64,000 nucleotides of DNA from contig CM060968.1 in NCBI GenBank assembly GCA_030765045.1, positions 108,899,404 to 108,963,403 of the forward strand. The letters are read 5' to 3'. Shown here one piece after another: positions 11,430 to 26,179 of the stretch. Origin of the DNA: Tenodera sinensis (Eukaryota > Arthropoda > Insecta > Mantodea > Mantidae). Both the position numbers and the translations under genes were made by a program. Position 1 is the stretch's first letter. Every line of letters begins with the position of its first letter. Below the pieces are notes generated by a model. The model was not told the origin of the DNA and did no database searches. It saw nothing but the letters and a program-made list of their open reading frames with translations.

Positions 11430-13670
11430 GCAAATACTACTACTAGTGAGTGACAGTATCCGAATTATTGCAGTCGAATGCATGAAATTTCGTTTAGCGA
11501 ATACTACTACTAGTGAGTGACAGTATCCGAATAATTGCATTCGAATGCATGAAATTTCGATTAGCGGATACTACTACTAGTGAGTGACAGTATCCGAGAA
11601 CTTGCATTCGAATGCATGAGATTTCGATTAGCGAATACTACTACTAGTGAGTGACAGTATCCGAGAACTTGCATTCGAATGCATGAAATTTCAATTAGCG
11701 AATACTCCTACTAGTGAGTGACAGTATCCGAATTATTGCATTCGAATGCATGAAATTTCGATTAGCGAATACTACTACTAGTGAGTGACAGTATCCAAAT
11801 TATTGCATTCGAATTGCATGAAATTTCGATTTGCGAATACTACTACTAGTGAGTGACAGTATCCGAATTATTGCATTCGAATGCATGAAATTTCGATTAG
11901 CGGATACTACTACTAGTGAGTGACAGTATCCGAGAACTTGCATTCGAATGCATGAAATTTCGATTAGCGAATACTACTACTAGTGAGTGACAGTATCCGA
12001 ATTATTGCATTCGAATGCAGAAAAATTTCGATTAGCGAATACTACTACCAGTGAGTGACAGTATCCGAATAACTGCATTCAAATGCATGAAATTTCGATT
12101 AGCGGATACTACTACTAGTGAGTGACAGTATCCGAGAACTTGCATTCGAATGCATGAGATTTCGATTAGCGAATACTACTACTAGTGAGTGACAGTATCC
12201 GAGAACTTGCATTCGAATGCATGAAATTTCAATTAGCGAATACTACTACTAATGAGTGACAGTATCCGAATTATTGCATTCGAATGCAGAAAAATTTCGA
12301 TTAGCGAATACTACTACTAGTGAGTGACAGTATCCCAGATCTTCCATTCGAATGCATGAGATTTCGATTAGCGAACACTACGACTAGTGAGTGACAGTAT
12401 CCAAGAACTTGCATTCGAATGCATGAGATTTCGATTAGCGAATACTACTACTAGTGAGTGTCAGTATCCGAGAACTTTCATTCGAATGCATGAGATTTCG
12501 ATTAGCGAATACTACTACTAGTGAGTGACAGTATCCGAATAACTGCATTCAAATGCATGAAATTTCGATTAGCGAATACTACGACTAGTGAGTGACAGTA
12601 TCCAAGAACTTGCATTCGAATGCATGAGATTTCGATTAGCGAATACTACTACTAGTGAGTGACAGTATCCGAGAACTTGCATTCGAATGCATGAGATTTC
12701 GATTAGCGAATACTACTACTAGTGAGTGACAGTATCCGAGAACTTGCATTCGAATGCATGAGATTTCGATTAGCGAATACTACTACTAGTGAGTGACAGT
12801 ATCCGAATTATTGCAGTCGAATGCATGAAATTTCGATTAGCGAATACTACTACTAGTGAGTGACAGTATCCGAATAATTGCATTCGAATGCATGAAATTT
12901 CGATTAGCGGATACTACTACTAGTGAGTGACAGTATCCGAGAACTTGCATTCGAATGCATGAGATTTCGATTAGCGAATACTACTACTAGTGAGTGACAG
13001 TATCCGAGAACTTGCATTCGAATGCATGAAATTTCAATTAGCGAATACTCCTACTAGTGAGTGACAGTATCCGAATTATTGCATTCGAATGCATGAAACT
13101 TCGATTAGCGAATACTACTACTAGTGAGTGACAGTATCCAAATTATTGCATTCGAATTGCATGAAATTTCGATTAGCGAATACTACTACTAGTGAGTGAA
13201 TGTATCCGAATTATTGCATTCGAATGCATGAAATTTCGATTAGCGGATACTACTACTAGTGAGTGACAGTATCCGAGAACTTGCATTCGAGTGCATGAAA
13301 TTTTGATTAGCGAATACTACTACTAGTGAGTGACAGTATCCGAATTATTGCATTCTAATGCATGAAATTTCGATTAGCGAATACTACTACTAGTGAGTGA
13401 CAGTATCCGAATTATTGCATTCGAATGCAGAAAAATTTCGATTAGCGAATACTACTACTAGTGAGTGACAGTATCCCAGAACTTGCATTCGAATGCATGA
13501 GATTTCGATTAGCGAATACTACGACTAGTGAGTGACAGTATCCAAGAACTTGCATTCGAATGCATGAGATTTCGATTAGCGAATACTACTACTAGTGAGT
13601 GACATTATCCGAGAACTTGCATTCGAATGCATGAGATTTCGATTAGCGAATACTACTACTAGTGAGTGAC
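11430..13670 (+). repeat. ~36-monomer HOR, copy 1
   Basis: This unit begins at a GCAAATAC monomer and includes CTCCTAC (near 11705 and 13048), the TTCCATTCG/CGAACACTACGAC monomer (12343) and GAATGTATCC (near 13200). The second copy starts at 13847. Offsets grow from 2,417 to 2,484 to 2,551 bp, that is, one extra monomer at each of two places. One loss in this copy is visible near 12,570, where the gg/GAGTAAC monomer is missing and GCGAATACTACGAC follows Z directly. Confidence 0.8.
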
Positions 13671-13846
13671 AGTATCCAAGAACTTGCATTCGAATGCATG
13701 AGATTTCGATTAGCGAATACTACTACTAGTGTGTGACAGTATCCGAGAACTTGCATTCGAATGCATGAAATTTCAATTAGCGAATACTACTACTAGTGAG
13801 TGACAGTATCCGAATTATTGCATTCGAATGCATGAGATTTCGATTA

Positions 13847-16150
13847 GCAAATACTACTACTAGTGAGTGACAGTATCCGAATTATTGCAGTCGAATGCAT
13901 GAAATTTCGATTAGCGAATACTACTACTAGTGAGTGACAGTATCCGAATAATTGCATTCGAATGCATGAAATTTCGATTAGCGGATACTACTACTAGTGA
14001 GTGACAGTATCCGAGAACTTGCATTCGAATGCATGAGATTTCGATTAGCGAATACTACTACTAGTGAGTGACAGTATCCGAGAACTTGCATTCGAATGCA
14101 TGAAATTTCGATTAGCGGATACTACTACTAGTGAGTGACAGTATCCGAATTATTGCATTCGAATGCATGAAATTTCGATTAGCGAATACTACTACTAGTG
14201 AGTGACAGTATCCAAATTATTGCATTCGAATTGCATGAAATTTCGATTTGCGAATACTACTACTAGTGAGTGACAGTATCCGAATTATTGCATTCGAATG
14301 CATGAAATTTCGATTAGCGGATACTACTTCTAGTGAGTGACAGTATCCGAGAACTTGCATTCGAATGCATGAAATTTCGATTAGCGAATACTACTACTAG
14401 TGAGTGACAGTATCCGAATTATTGCATTCGAATGCATGAAATTTCGATTAGCGAATACTACTACTAGTGAGTGACAGTATCCGAATTATTGCATTCGAAT
14501 GCAGAAAAATTTCGATTAGCGAATACTACTACCAGTGAGTGACAGTATCCGAATAACTGCATTCAAATGCATGAAATTTCGATTAGCGGATACTACTACT
14601 AGTGAGTGACAGTATCCGAGAACTTGCATTCGAATGCATGAGATTTCGATTAGCGAATACTACTACTAGTGAGTGACAGTATCCGAGAACTTGCATTCGA
14701 ATGCATGAAATTTCAATTAGCGAATACTACTACTAGTGAGTGACAGTATCCGAATTATTGCATTCGAATGCAGAAAAATTTCGATTAGCGAATACTACTA
14801 CTAGTGAGTGACAGTATCGCAGAACTTCAATTCGAATGCATGAGATTTGGATTAGCGAACACTACGACTAGTGAGTGACAGTATCCAAGAACTTGCATTC
14901 GAATGCATGAGATTTCGATTAGCGAATACTACTACTAGTGAGTGACAGTATCCGAGAACTTTCATTCGAATGCATGAGATTTCGATTAGCGAATACTACT
15001 ACTAGTGAGTGACAGTATCCGAATAACTGCATTCAAATGCATGAAATTTCGATTAGCGGATACTACTACTAGTGAGTAACAGTATACGAGAACTTGCATT
15101 CGAATGCATGAGATTTCGATTAGCGAATACTACGACTAGTGAGTGACAGTATCCAAGAACTTGCATTCGAATGCATGAGATTTCGATTAGCGAATACTAC
15201 TACTAGTGAGTGACAGTATCCGAGAACTTGCATTCGAATGCATGAGATTTCGATTAGCGAATACTACTACTAGTGAGTGACAGTATCCGAGAACTTGCAT
15301 TCGAATGCATGAGATTTCGATTAGCGAATACTACTACTAGTGAGTGACAGTATCCGAATTATTGCAGTCGAATGCATGAAATTTCGATTAGCGAATACTA
15401 CTACTAGTGAGTGACAGTATCCGAATAATTGCATTCGAATGCATGAAATTTCGATTAGCGGATACTACTACTAGTGAGTGACAGTATCCGAGAACTTGCA
15501 TTCGAATGCATGAGATTTCGATTAGCGAATACTACTACTAGTGAGTGACAGTATCCGAGAACTTGCATTCGAATGCATGAAATTTCAATTAGCGAATACT
15601 CCTACTAGTGAGTGACAGTATCCGAATTATTGCATTCTAATGCATGAAATTTCGATTAGCGAATACTACTACTAGTGAGTGACAGTATCCAAATTATTGC
15701 ATTCGAATTGCATGAAATTTCGATTAGCGAATACTACTACTAGTGAGTGAATGTATCCGAATTATTGCATTCGAATGCATGAAATTTCGATTAGCGGATA
15801 CTACTACTAGTGAGTGACAGTATCCGAGAACCTGCATTCGAGTGCATGAAATTTCGATTAGCGAATACTACTACTAGTGAGTGACAGTATCCGAATTATT
15901 GCATTCGAATGCATGAAATTTCGATTAGCGAATACTACTACTAGTGAGTGACAGTATCCGAATTATTGCATTCGAATGCAGAAAAATTTCGATTAGCGAA
16001 TACTACTACTAGTGAGTGACAGTATCCCAGAACTTGCATTCGAATGCATGAGATTTCGATTAGCGAATACTACTACTAGTGAGTGACATTATCCGAGAAC
16101 TTGCATTCGAATGCATGAGATTTCGATTAGCGAATACTACTACTCGTGAG
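13847..16150 (+). repeat. ~36-38-monomer HOR, copy 2
   Basis: This copy repeats 11430-13670 and retains the GAGTAACAGTATACG monomer (15077) that copy 1 lost. Private changes include TTCAATTCG and GATTTGGATTAGC near 14,827-14,850. Near 16,075 one Q-linked monomer is missing relative to copy 1, and the array passes directly into segment C. Confidence 0.8.
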
Positions 16151-16990
16151 TGACAGTATCCGAATTATTGCATTCGAATGCATAAAATTTCGATTAGCGA
16201 ATACTACTACTAGTGAGTGACAGTATCCGAATAATTGCATTCCTGTGCATGAAATTTCGATTATCGGATACTACTACTAGTGAGTGACAGTATCCGAGAA
16301 CTTGCATTCGAATGCATGAGATTTCGATTAGCGAATACTACTACTAGTGAGTGACAGTATCCGAGAACTTGCATTCGAATGCATGAAATTTCAATTAGCG
16401 AATACTACTACTAGTGAGTGACAGTATCCGAATTATTGCATTCGAATGCATGAAATTTCGATTAGCGAATAGTACTACTAGTGAGTGACAGTATCCGAGA
16501 ACCTGCATTCGAATGCATGATATTTCGATTAGCGAACACTACTACTAGTGAGTGACAGTATCCGAATTATTGCATTCGAATGCATAAAATTTCGATTAGC
16601 GAATACTACTACTAGTGAGTGACAGTATCCGAATAATTGCATTCGAGTGCATGAAATTTCGATTAGCGGATACTACTACTAGTGAGTGACAGTATCCGAG
16701 AACTTGCATTCGAATGCATGAGATTTCGATTAGCGAATACTACTACTAGTGAGTGACAGTATCCGAATTATTGCATTCGGATGCATGAAATTTCGATTAG
16801 CGAATACTACTACTAGTGAGTGACAGTATCCGAATAACTGCATTCAAATGCATGAAATTTCGACTAGCGGATACTACTACTAGTGAGTGACAGTATCCGA
16901 GAACTTGCATTCGAATGCATGAGATTTCAATTAGCGAATACTACTACTAGTGAGTGACAGTATCCGAATTATTGCATTCGAATGCATGAA
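16075..16990 (+). repeat. Segment C, copy 3
   Basis: This is collinear with 2,110-3,0xx at +13,958 bp (GACATTATCC 16086, TCCTGTGC 16241, GATATT 16519, GGATGC 16779). It is also collinear with copy 2 at +7,114 bp. A CTACTCGTGAG change near 16,143 and a CGACTAGCGG change near 16,860 are private to this copy. Confidence 0.83.
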
Positions 16991-17105
16991 ATTTCGATTA
17001 GCGAATACTACTACTAGTGAGTGACAGTATCCGAGAACTTGCATTCGAATGCATGAGAATTCGATTAGCGAATACTACTACTAGTGAGTGACAGTATCCG
17101 AATTA

Positions 17106-20100
17106 TTGCAGTCGAATGCATGAAATTTCGATTAGCGAATACTACTACTAGTGAGTGACAGCATCCGAATAATTGCATTCGAATGCATGAAATTTCGATT
17201 AGCGGATACTACTACTAGTGTGTGACAGTATCCGAGAACTTGCATTCGAATGCATGAAATTTCTATTAGTGAATACTACTACTAGTGAGTGACAGTATCC
17301 GAATTATTGCATTCGAATGCATGAAATTTCGATTAGCGAATACTACTACTAGTGAGTGACAGTATCCAAATTATTGCATTCGAATTGCATGAAATTTCGA
17401 TTAGCGAATACTACTACTAGTGAGTGACAGTATCCGAATTATTGCATTCGAATGCATGAAATTTCGATTAGCGGATACTACTACTAGTGAGTGACAGTAT
17501 CCGAGAACTTGCATTCGAATGCATGAAATATCGATTAGCGAATACTACTACTAGTGAGTGACAGTATCCGAATTATTGCATTCCAATGCATGAAATTTCG
17601 ATTAGCGAATACTACTACTAGTGAGTGAAAGTATCCGAATTATTGCATTCGAATGCAGAAAAATTTCGATTAGCGAATACTACTACTAGTGAGTGACAGT
17701 ATCCCAGAACTTGCATTCGAATGCATGAGATTTCGATTAGCGAATACTACTACTAGTGAGTGACAGTATCCGAGAACTTGCATTCGAATGCATGAGATTT
17801 CGATTAGCGAATGCTACTACTAGTGAGTGACAGTATCCGAATAATTGCATTCGAGTGCATGAAATTTCGATTATCGGATACTACTACTAGTGAGTGACAG
17901 TATCCGAGAACTTGCATTCGAATGCATGAGATTTCGATTAGCGAATACTACTACTAGTGAGTGACAGTATCCGAGAACTTGCATTCGAATGCATGAAATT
18001 TCAATTAGCGAATACTACTACTAGTGAGTGACAGTATCCGAATTATTGCATTCGAATGCATGAAATTTCGATTAGCGAATAGTACTACTAGTGAGTGACA
18101 GTATCCGAGAACTAGCATTCAAATGCATGAGATTTCGATTAGCGAATACTACCACTAGTGAGTGACAGTATACGAATTATTGCATTCGAATGCATGAAAT
18201 TTCGATTAGCGGATACTACTACTAGTGACTGAAAGTATCCGACAACTTGCATTCGAATGCATGAAATTTCGATTAGCGAATACTACTACTAGTGAGCGAC
18301 AGTATCCGAATTATTGCATTCGAATGCATAAAATTTCGATTAGCGAATACTACTACTAGTGAGTGACAGTATCCGAATAATTGCATTCGAGTGCATGAAA
18401 TTTCGATTAGCGGATACTACTACTAGTGAGTGACAGTATCCGAGAACTTGCATTCGAATGCATGAGATTTCGATTAGCGAATACTACTACTAGTGAGTGA
18501 CAGTATCCGAATTATTGCATTCGAATGCATGAAATTTCGATTAGCGAATACTACTACCAGTGAGTGACAGTATCCGAATAACTGCATTCAAATGCATGAA
18601 ATTTCGATTAGCGGATACTACTACTAGTGAGTGACAGTATCCGAGAACTTGCATTCGAATGCATGAGATTTCGATTAGCGAATACTACTACTAGTGAGTG
18701 ACAGTATCCGAGAACTTGCATTCGAATGCATGAAATTTCAATTAGCGAATACTACTACTAGTGAGTGACAGTATCCGAATTATTGCATTCGAATGCATGA
18801 CATTTCGATTAGCGGATACTACTACTAGTGAGTGACAGTATCCGAGAACTTGCATTCGAATGCATGAGATTTCGATTAGCGAATACTACTACTAGTGTGT
18901 AACAGTATCCGAGAACTTGCATTCGAATGCATGAAATTTCAATTAGCGAATACTATTACTAGTGAGTGACAGTATCCGAATTATTGCATTCGAATGCATG
19001 AAATTTCTATTAGCGACTACTAATACTAGTGAGTGACAGTATCCAAATTATTGCATTCGAATTGCATGAAATTTCGATCAGCGAATACTACTACTAGTGA
19101 GTGACAGTATCCGAATTATTGCATTCGAATGCATGACATTTCGATTAGCGGATACTACTACTAGTGAGTGACAGTATCCGAAATATTGCATTCGAATACA
19201 TGAAATTTCGATTAGCGAATACTACTACTAGTGAGTGACAGTATCCGAAATATTGCATTCGAATGCAGAAAAATTTCGATTAGCGAATACTACTACTAGT
19301 GAGTGACAGTATCCCAGAACTTGCATTCGAATGCATGAGATTTCGATTAGCGAATACTACGACTAGTGAGTGACAGTATCCAAGAACTTGCATTCGAATG
19401 CATGAGATTTCGATTAGCGAATACTACTACTAGTGAGTGACAGTATCCGAGAACTTGCATTCGAATGCATGAGATTTCGATTAGCGAATAATACTACTAG
19501 TGAGTGACAGTATCCAAATTATTGCATTCGAATGCATGAAATTTCGATTAGCGAATACTACTACTAGTGAGCGACAGTATCCGAGAACTTGCATTCGAAT
19601 GCATGAGATTTCGATTAGCGAATACTACTACTAGTGAGTGACAGTATCCGAATTATTGCAGTCGAATGCATGAAATTTCGATTAGCGAATACTACTACTA
19701 GTGAGTGACAGTATCCGAATAATTGCATTCGAATGCATGAAATTTCGATTTTCGGATACTACTACTAGTGAGTGACAGTATCCGAGAACTTGCATTCGAA
19801 TGCATGAGATTTCGATTAGCGAATACTACTACTAGTGAGTGACAGTATCCGAGAACTTGCATTCGAATGCATGAAATTTCAATTAGCGAATACTCCTACT
19901 AGTGAGTGACAGTATCCGAATTATTGCATTCGAATGCATGAAATTTCGATTAGCGAATACTACTACTAGTGAGTGACAGTATCCAAATTATTGCATTCGA
20001 ATTGCATGAAATTTCGATTTGCGAATACTACTACTAGTGAGTGACAGTATCCGAATTATTGCATTCGAATGCAAGAAATTTCGATTAGCGGATACTACTA

Positions 20101-20116
20101 CTAGTGAGTGACAGTA
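17106..20116 (+). repeat. Distant second copy of 3.2-6.2 kb
   Basis: About 3 kb match 3,215-6,225 at +13,891 bp: G-variant junction 17110, GCGACTAC monomer 19008, V junction 19182, TACGAC 19359, CTCCTAC 19893, CAAGAAATT 20072. The offset is temporarily 13,824 and then 14,025 bp, because one monomer was lost near 17,210 and three were gained near 17,760-17,960. The three-monomer gain matches the block at 10.3-10.5 kb. The match ends near 20,116, where a GTGTGTGAC monomer follows instead of a Y junction. Confidence 0.82.
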
Positions 20117-22690
20117 TCCGAGAACTTGCATTCGAATGCATGAGATTTCGATTAGCGAATACTACTACTAGTGTGTGACAGTATCCGAGAACTTGCATTC
20201 GAATGCATGAAATTTCAATTAGCGAATACTACTACTAGTGAGTGACAGTATCCGAATTATTGCATTCGAATGCATGAAATTTCTATTAGCGACTACTACT
20301 ACTAGTGAGTGACAGTATCCAAATTATTGCATTCGAATTGCATGAAATTTCGATCAGCGAATAGTACTACTAGTGAGTGACAGTATCCGAATTATTGCAT
20401 TCGAATGCATGACATTTCGATTAGCGGATACTACTACTAGTGAGTGACAGTATCCGAAATATTGCATTCGAATACATGAAATTTCGATTAGCGAATACTA
20501 CTACTAGTGAGTGACAGTATCCGAGAACTTGCATTTGAATGCATGAAATTTCAATTTGCGAATACTACTACTAGTGAGTGACAGTATCCGAATTATTGCA
20601 TTCCAATGCATGACATTTCGATTAGCGGATACTACTACTAGTGAGTGACAGTATCCGAGAACTTGCATTCGAATGCATGAGATTTCGATTAGCGAATACT
20701 ACTACTAGTGTGTGACAGTATCCGAGAACTTGCATTCGAATGCATGAAATTTCAATTAGCGAATACTACTACTAGTGAGTGACAGTATCCGAATTATTGC
20801 ATTCGAATGCATGAAATTTCTATTAGCGACTACTACTACTAGTGAGTGACAGTATCCAAGTTATTGCATTCGAATTGCATGAAATTTCGATTTGCGAATA
20901 CTACTACTAGTGAGTGACAGTATCCGAAATATTGCATTCGAATGCAGAAAAATTTCGATTAGCGAATACTACTACTAGTGAGTGACAGTATCCCAGAACT
21001 TGCATTCGAATGCATGAGATTTCGATTAGCGAATACTACGACTAGTGAGTGACAGTATCCAAGAACTTGCATTCGAATGCATGAGATTTCGATTAGCGAA
21101 TACTACTACTAGTGAGTGACAGTATCCGAGAACTTGCATTCGAATGCATGAGATTTCGATTAGCGAATAATACTACTAGTGAGTGACAGTATCCGAATTA
21201 TTGCATTCGAATGCATGAAATTTCGATTAGCGAATACTACTACTAGTGAGCGACAGTATCCGAGAACTTGCATTCGAATGCATGAGATTTCGATTAGCGA
21301 ATACTACTACTAGTGAGTGACAGTATCCGAATTATTGCAGTCGATTGCATGAAATTTCGATTAGCGAATACTACTACTAGTGAGTGACAGTATCCGAATA
21401 ATTGCATTCGAATGCATGAAATTTCGATTAGCGGATACTACTACTAGTGAGTGACAGTATCCGAGAACTTGCATTCGAATGCATGAGATTTCGATTAGCG
21501 AATACTACTACTAGTGAGTGACAGTATCCGAGAACTTGCATTCGAATGCATGAAATTTCAATTAGCGAATACTCCTACTAGTGAGTGACAGTATCCGAAT
21601 TATTGCATTCGAATGCATGAAATTTCGATTAGCGAATACTACTACTAGTGAGTGACAGTATCCAAATTATTGCATTCGAATTGCATGAAATTTCGATTTG
21701 CGAATACTACTACTAGTGAGTGACAGTATCCGAATTATTGCATTCGAATGCAAGAAATTTCGATTAGCGGATACTACTACTAGTGAGTGACAGTATCCGA
21801 ATAATTGCATTCGAGTGCATGAAATTTCGATTAGCGGATACTACTACTAGTGAGTGACAGTATCCGAGAACTTGCATTCGAATGCATGAGATTTCGATTA
21901 GCGAATACTACTACTAGTGAGTGACAGTATCCGAATTATTGCATTCGAATGCATGAAATTTCGATTAGCGAATACTACTACCAGTGAGTGACAGTATCCG
22001 AATAACTGCATTCAAATGCATGAAATTTCGATTAGCGGATACTAATACTATTGAGTGACAGTATCCGAGAACTTGCATTCGAATGCATGAGATTTCGATT
22101 AGCGAATACTACTACTAGTGAGTGACAGTATCCGAGAACTTGCATTCGAATGCATGAAATTTCAATTAGCGAATACTACTACTAGTGAGTGACAGTATCC
22201 GAATTATTGCATTCGAATGCATGAAATTTCTATTAGCGACTACTACTACTAGTGAGTGACAGTATCCAAATTATTGCATTCGAATTGCATGAATTTTCGA
22301 TCAGCGAATACTACTACTAGTGAGTGACAGTATCCGAATTATTGCATTCGAATGCATGACATTTCGATTAGCGGATACTACTACTAGTGAGTGGCAGTAT
22401 CCGAGAACTTGCATTCGAATGCATGAAATTTCGACTAGCGAATACTACTACTAGTGAGTGACAGTATCCGAAATATTGCATTCGAATACATGAAATTTCG
22501 ATTTGCGAATACTACTACTAGTGAGTGACAGTATCCGAAATATTGCATTCGAATGCAGAAAAATTTCGATTAGCGAATACTACTACTAGTGAGTGACAGT
22601 ATCCCAGAACTTGCATTCGAATGCATGAGATTTCGATTAGCGAATACTACGACTAGTGAGTGACAGTATCCAAGAACTTGCATTCGAATG
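20117..22690 (+). repeat. Irregular 19-30-monomer HOR with V and TACGAC markers
   Basis: V/CGAATACATG markers lie at 19182, 20458 and 22472 (19 and 30 monomers apart). TACGAC monomers lie at 19359, 21038 and 22649 (25 and 24 monomers apart). The interior reuses the 5.3-7.6 kb HOR in a different order, with duplicated GCGACTAC and P/I monomers. A CATTTGAATGC monomer at about 20,530 and CAAGTTATTGC at about 20,858 are private. Confidence 0.75.
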
Positions 22691-25600
22691 CATGAGATTT
22701 CGATTAGCGAATACTACTACTAGTGAGCGACAGTATCCGAGAACTTGCATTCGAATGCATGAGATTTCGATTAGCAAATACTACTACTAGTGAGTGACAG
22801 TATCCGAATTATTGCAGTCGAATGCATGAAATTTCGATTAGCGAATACTACTACTAGTGAGTGACAGTATCCGAGAACTTGCATTCGAATGCATGAGATT
22901 TCGATTAGCGAATACTACTACTAGTGAGTGACAGTATCCGAGAACTTGCATTCGAATGCATGAAATTTCAATTAGCGAATACTCCTACTAGTGAGTGACA
23001 GTATCCGAATTATTGCATTCGAATGCATGAAATTTCGATTAGCGAATACTACTACTAGTGAGTGACAGTATCCAAATTATTGCATTCGAATGCACGAAAT
23101 TTCGATTAGCGAATACTACTACTAGTGAGTGACAGTATCCAAATTATTGCATTCGAATTGCATGAAATTTCGATTTGCGAATACTACTACTAGTGAGTGA
23201 CAGTATCCGAATTATTGCATTCGAATGCATGAAATTTCGATTAGCGGATACTACTACTAGTGAGTGACAGTATCCGAGAACTTGCATTCGAATGCATGAA
23301 ATTTCGATTAGCGAATACTACTACTAGTGAGTGACAGTATCCGAATTATTGCATTCGAATGCATGAAAGTTCGATTAGCGAGTACTACTACTAGTGAGTG
23401 ACAGTATCCGAATTATTGCATTCGAATGCAGAAAAATTTCGATTAACGAATACTACTACCAGTGAGTGACAGTATCCGAATAACTGCAATCAAATGCATG
23501 AAATTTCGATTAGCGGATACTACTACTAGTGAGTGACAGTATCCGAGAACTTGCATTCGAATGCATGAGATTTCGATTAGCGAATACTACTACTAGTGAG
23601 TGACAGTATCCGAGAACTTGCATTCGAATGCATGAAATTTCAATTAGCGAATACTACTACTAGTGAGTGACAGTATCCGAATTATTGCATTCGAATGCAG
23701 AACAATTTCGATTAGCGAATACTACTACTAGTGAGTGACAGTATCCCAGAACTTCCATTCGAATGCATGAGATTTCGATTAGCGAACACTACGACTAGTG
23801 AGTGACAGTATCCAAGAACTTGCATTCGAATGCATGAGATTTCGATTAGCGAATACTACTACTAGTGAGTGACAGTATCCGAGAACTTTCATTCGAATGC
23901 ATGAGATTTCGATTAGCGAATACTACTACTAGTGAGTGACAGTATCCGAATAACTGCATTCAAATGCATGAAATTTCGATTAGCGGATACTACTACTAGT
24001 GAGTAACAGTATACGAGAACTTGCATTCGAATGCATGAGATTTCGATTAGCGAATACTACGACTAGTGAGTGACAGTATCCAAGAACTTGCATTCGAATG
24101 CATGAGATTTCGATTAGCGAATACTACTACTAGTGAGTGACAGTATCCGAGAACTTGCATTCGAATGCATGAGATTTCGATTAGCGAATACTACTACTAG
24201 TGAGTGACAGTATCCGAATAATTGCATTCGAGTGCATGAAACTTCGAGTATCGGATACAACTACTAGTGAGTGACAGTATCCGAGAACTTGCATTCGAAT
24301 GCATGAGATTTCGATTAGCGAATACTACTACTAGTGAGTGACAGTACCCGAGAACTTGCATTCGAATGCATGAAATTTCAATTAGCGAATACTACTACTA
24401 GTGAGTGACAGTATCCGAATTATTGCATTCGAATGCATGAAATTTCGATTAGCGAATAGTACTACTAGTGAGTGACAGTATCCGAGAACTTGCATTCAAA
24501 TGCATGAGATTTCGATTAGCGAATACTACCACTAGTGAGTGACAGTATACGAATTATTGCATTCGAATGCATAAAATTTCGATTAGCGAATACTACTACT
24601 AGTGAGTGACAGTATACGAGAACTTGCATTCGAATGCATGAGATTTCGATTAGCGAATACTACTACTAGTGAGTGACAGTATCCGAATTATTGCATTCGA
24701 ATGCATAAAATTTCGATTAGCGAATACTACTACTAGTGAGTGACAGTATCCGAACAATTGCATTGGAGTGCATGAAATTTCGATTAGCGGATACTACTAC
24801 TAGTGAGCGACAGTATCTGAGAACTTGCATTCGAATGCATGAGATTTCGATTAGCGAATACTACTACTAGTGAGTGACAGTATCCGAATTATTGCATTCG
24901 AATGCATGAAATTTCGATTAGCGAATACTACTACTAGTGAGTGACAGTATCCGAATAACTGCATTCAAATGCATGAAATTTCGATTAGCGGATACTACTA
25001 CTAGTGAGTGACAGTATCCGAGAACTTGCATTCGAATGCATGAGATTTCGATTAGCGAATACTACTCCTAGTAAGTGACAGTATCCGAGAACTTGCATGC
25101 GAATGCATGAGATTTCGATTAGCGAATACTACTACTAGTGAGTGACAGTATCCGAATTATTGCATTCGAATGCATGAAATTTCGATTAGCGAATACTACT
25201 ACTAGTGAGTGACAGTATCCGAATTATTGCATTCGAATGCATGAGATTTCGATTAGCGAATACTACTACTAGTGAGTGACAGTATCCGAGAACTTGCATT
25301 CGAATGCATGAAATTTCAATTAGCGAATACTACTACTAGTGAGTGACAGTATCCGAATTATTGCATTCGAATGCATGAAATTTCGATTAGCGAATAGTAC
25401 TACTAGTGAGTGACAGTATCCGAGAACTTGCATTCAAATGCATGAGATTTCGATTAGCGAATACTACCACTAGTGAGTGACAGTATACGAATTATTGCAT
25501 TCGAATGCATAAAATTTCGATTAGCGAATACTACTACTAGTGAGTGACAGTATACGAGAACTTGCATTCGAATGCATGAGATTTCGATTAGCGAATACTA

Positions 25601-25890
25601 CTACTAGTGAGTGACAGTATCCGAATTATTGCATTCGAATGCATAAAATTTCGATTAGCGAATACTACTACTAGTGAGTGACAGTATCCGAACAATTGCA
25701 CTGGAGTGCATGAAATTTCGATTAGCGAATACTACTACTAGTGAGCGACAGTATCCGAGAACTTGCATTCGAATGCATGAGATTTCGATTAGCGAATACT
25801 ACTACTAGTGAGTGACAGTATCCGAATTATTGCATTCGAATGCATGAAATTTCGATTAGCGAATACTACTACTAGTGAGTGACAGTATCC
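22690..25890 (+). repeat. 3.2-kb block, copy 1 (offset 3,487 bp)
   Basis: This block matches 26,180-29,380 at a constant 3,487 bp (52 monomers plus 3 bases): GCAAATA 22774/26261, TTCCATTC 23754/27241, GAGTAAC 24004/27491, GAACAATT 24752/28239, CTCCTAG 25065/28552. Its left end diverges at about 22,690 (GAGATTT here, GAAATTT in copy 2). Few private changes are visible, for example GCACGAAATTT near 23,093 and GAACAATTTCG near 23,700. Confidence 0.87.
24300..25237 (+). repeat. 14-monomer (938-bp) local repeat, unit 1
   Basis: This unit contains the caatt, AATAGTAC, CAAATGC/CCACTAG, W/K and GAACAATTGCATTGG monomers in order. The next unit repeats them at +938 bp exactly (14 x 67): GAACAATT 24752/25690 and CTCCTAG 25065/26003. 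Confidence 0.85.
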
Positions 25891-26090
25891 GAATAACTGC
25901 ATTCAAATGCATGAAATTTCGATTAGCGGATACTACTACTAGTGAGTTACAGTATCCGAGAACTTGCATTCGAATGCATGAGATTTCGATTAGCGAATAC
26001 TACTCCTAGTAAGTGACAGTATCCGAGAACTTGCATTCGAATGCATGAGATTTCGATTAGCGAATACTACTACTAGTGAGTGACAGTATC
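25238..26090 (+). repeat. 14-monomer local repeat, unit 2 (partial)
   Basis: This follows unit 1 directly. The joint is a T junction followed by a GAGATTT monomer (near 25,221-25,250), an unusual pairing that looks like a crossover scar. The unit is identical in order to unit 1 until about 26,090. Its GAACAATTGCACTGG carries one extra change. The same pair occurs in the second 3.2-kb block (GAACAATT 28239/29177), so the 938-bp duplication came first. Confidence 0.83.
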
Positions 26091-26179
26091 CGAGAACTTG
26101 CATTCGAATGCATGAGATTTCGATTAGCGAATAATACTACTAGTGAGTGACAGAATCCGAATTATTGCATTCGAATGCA

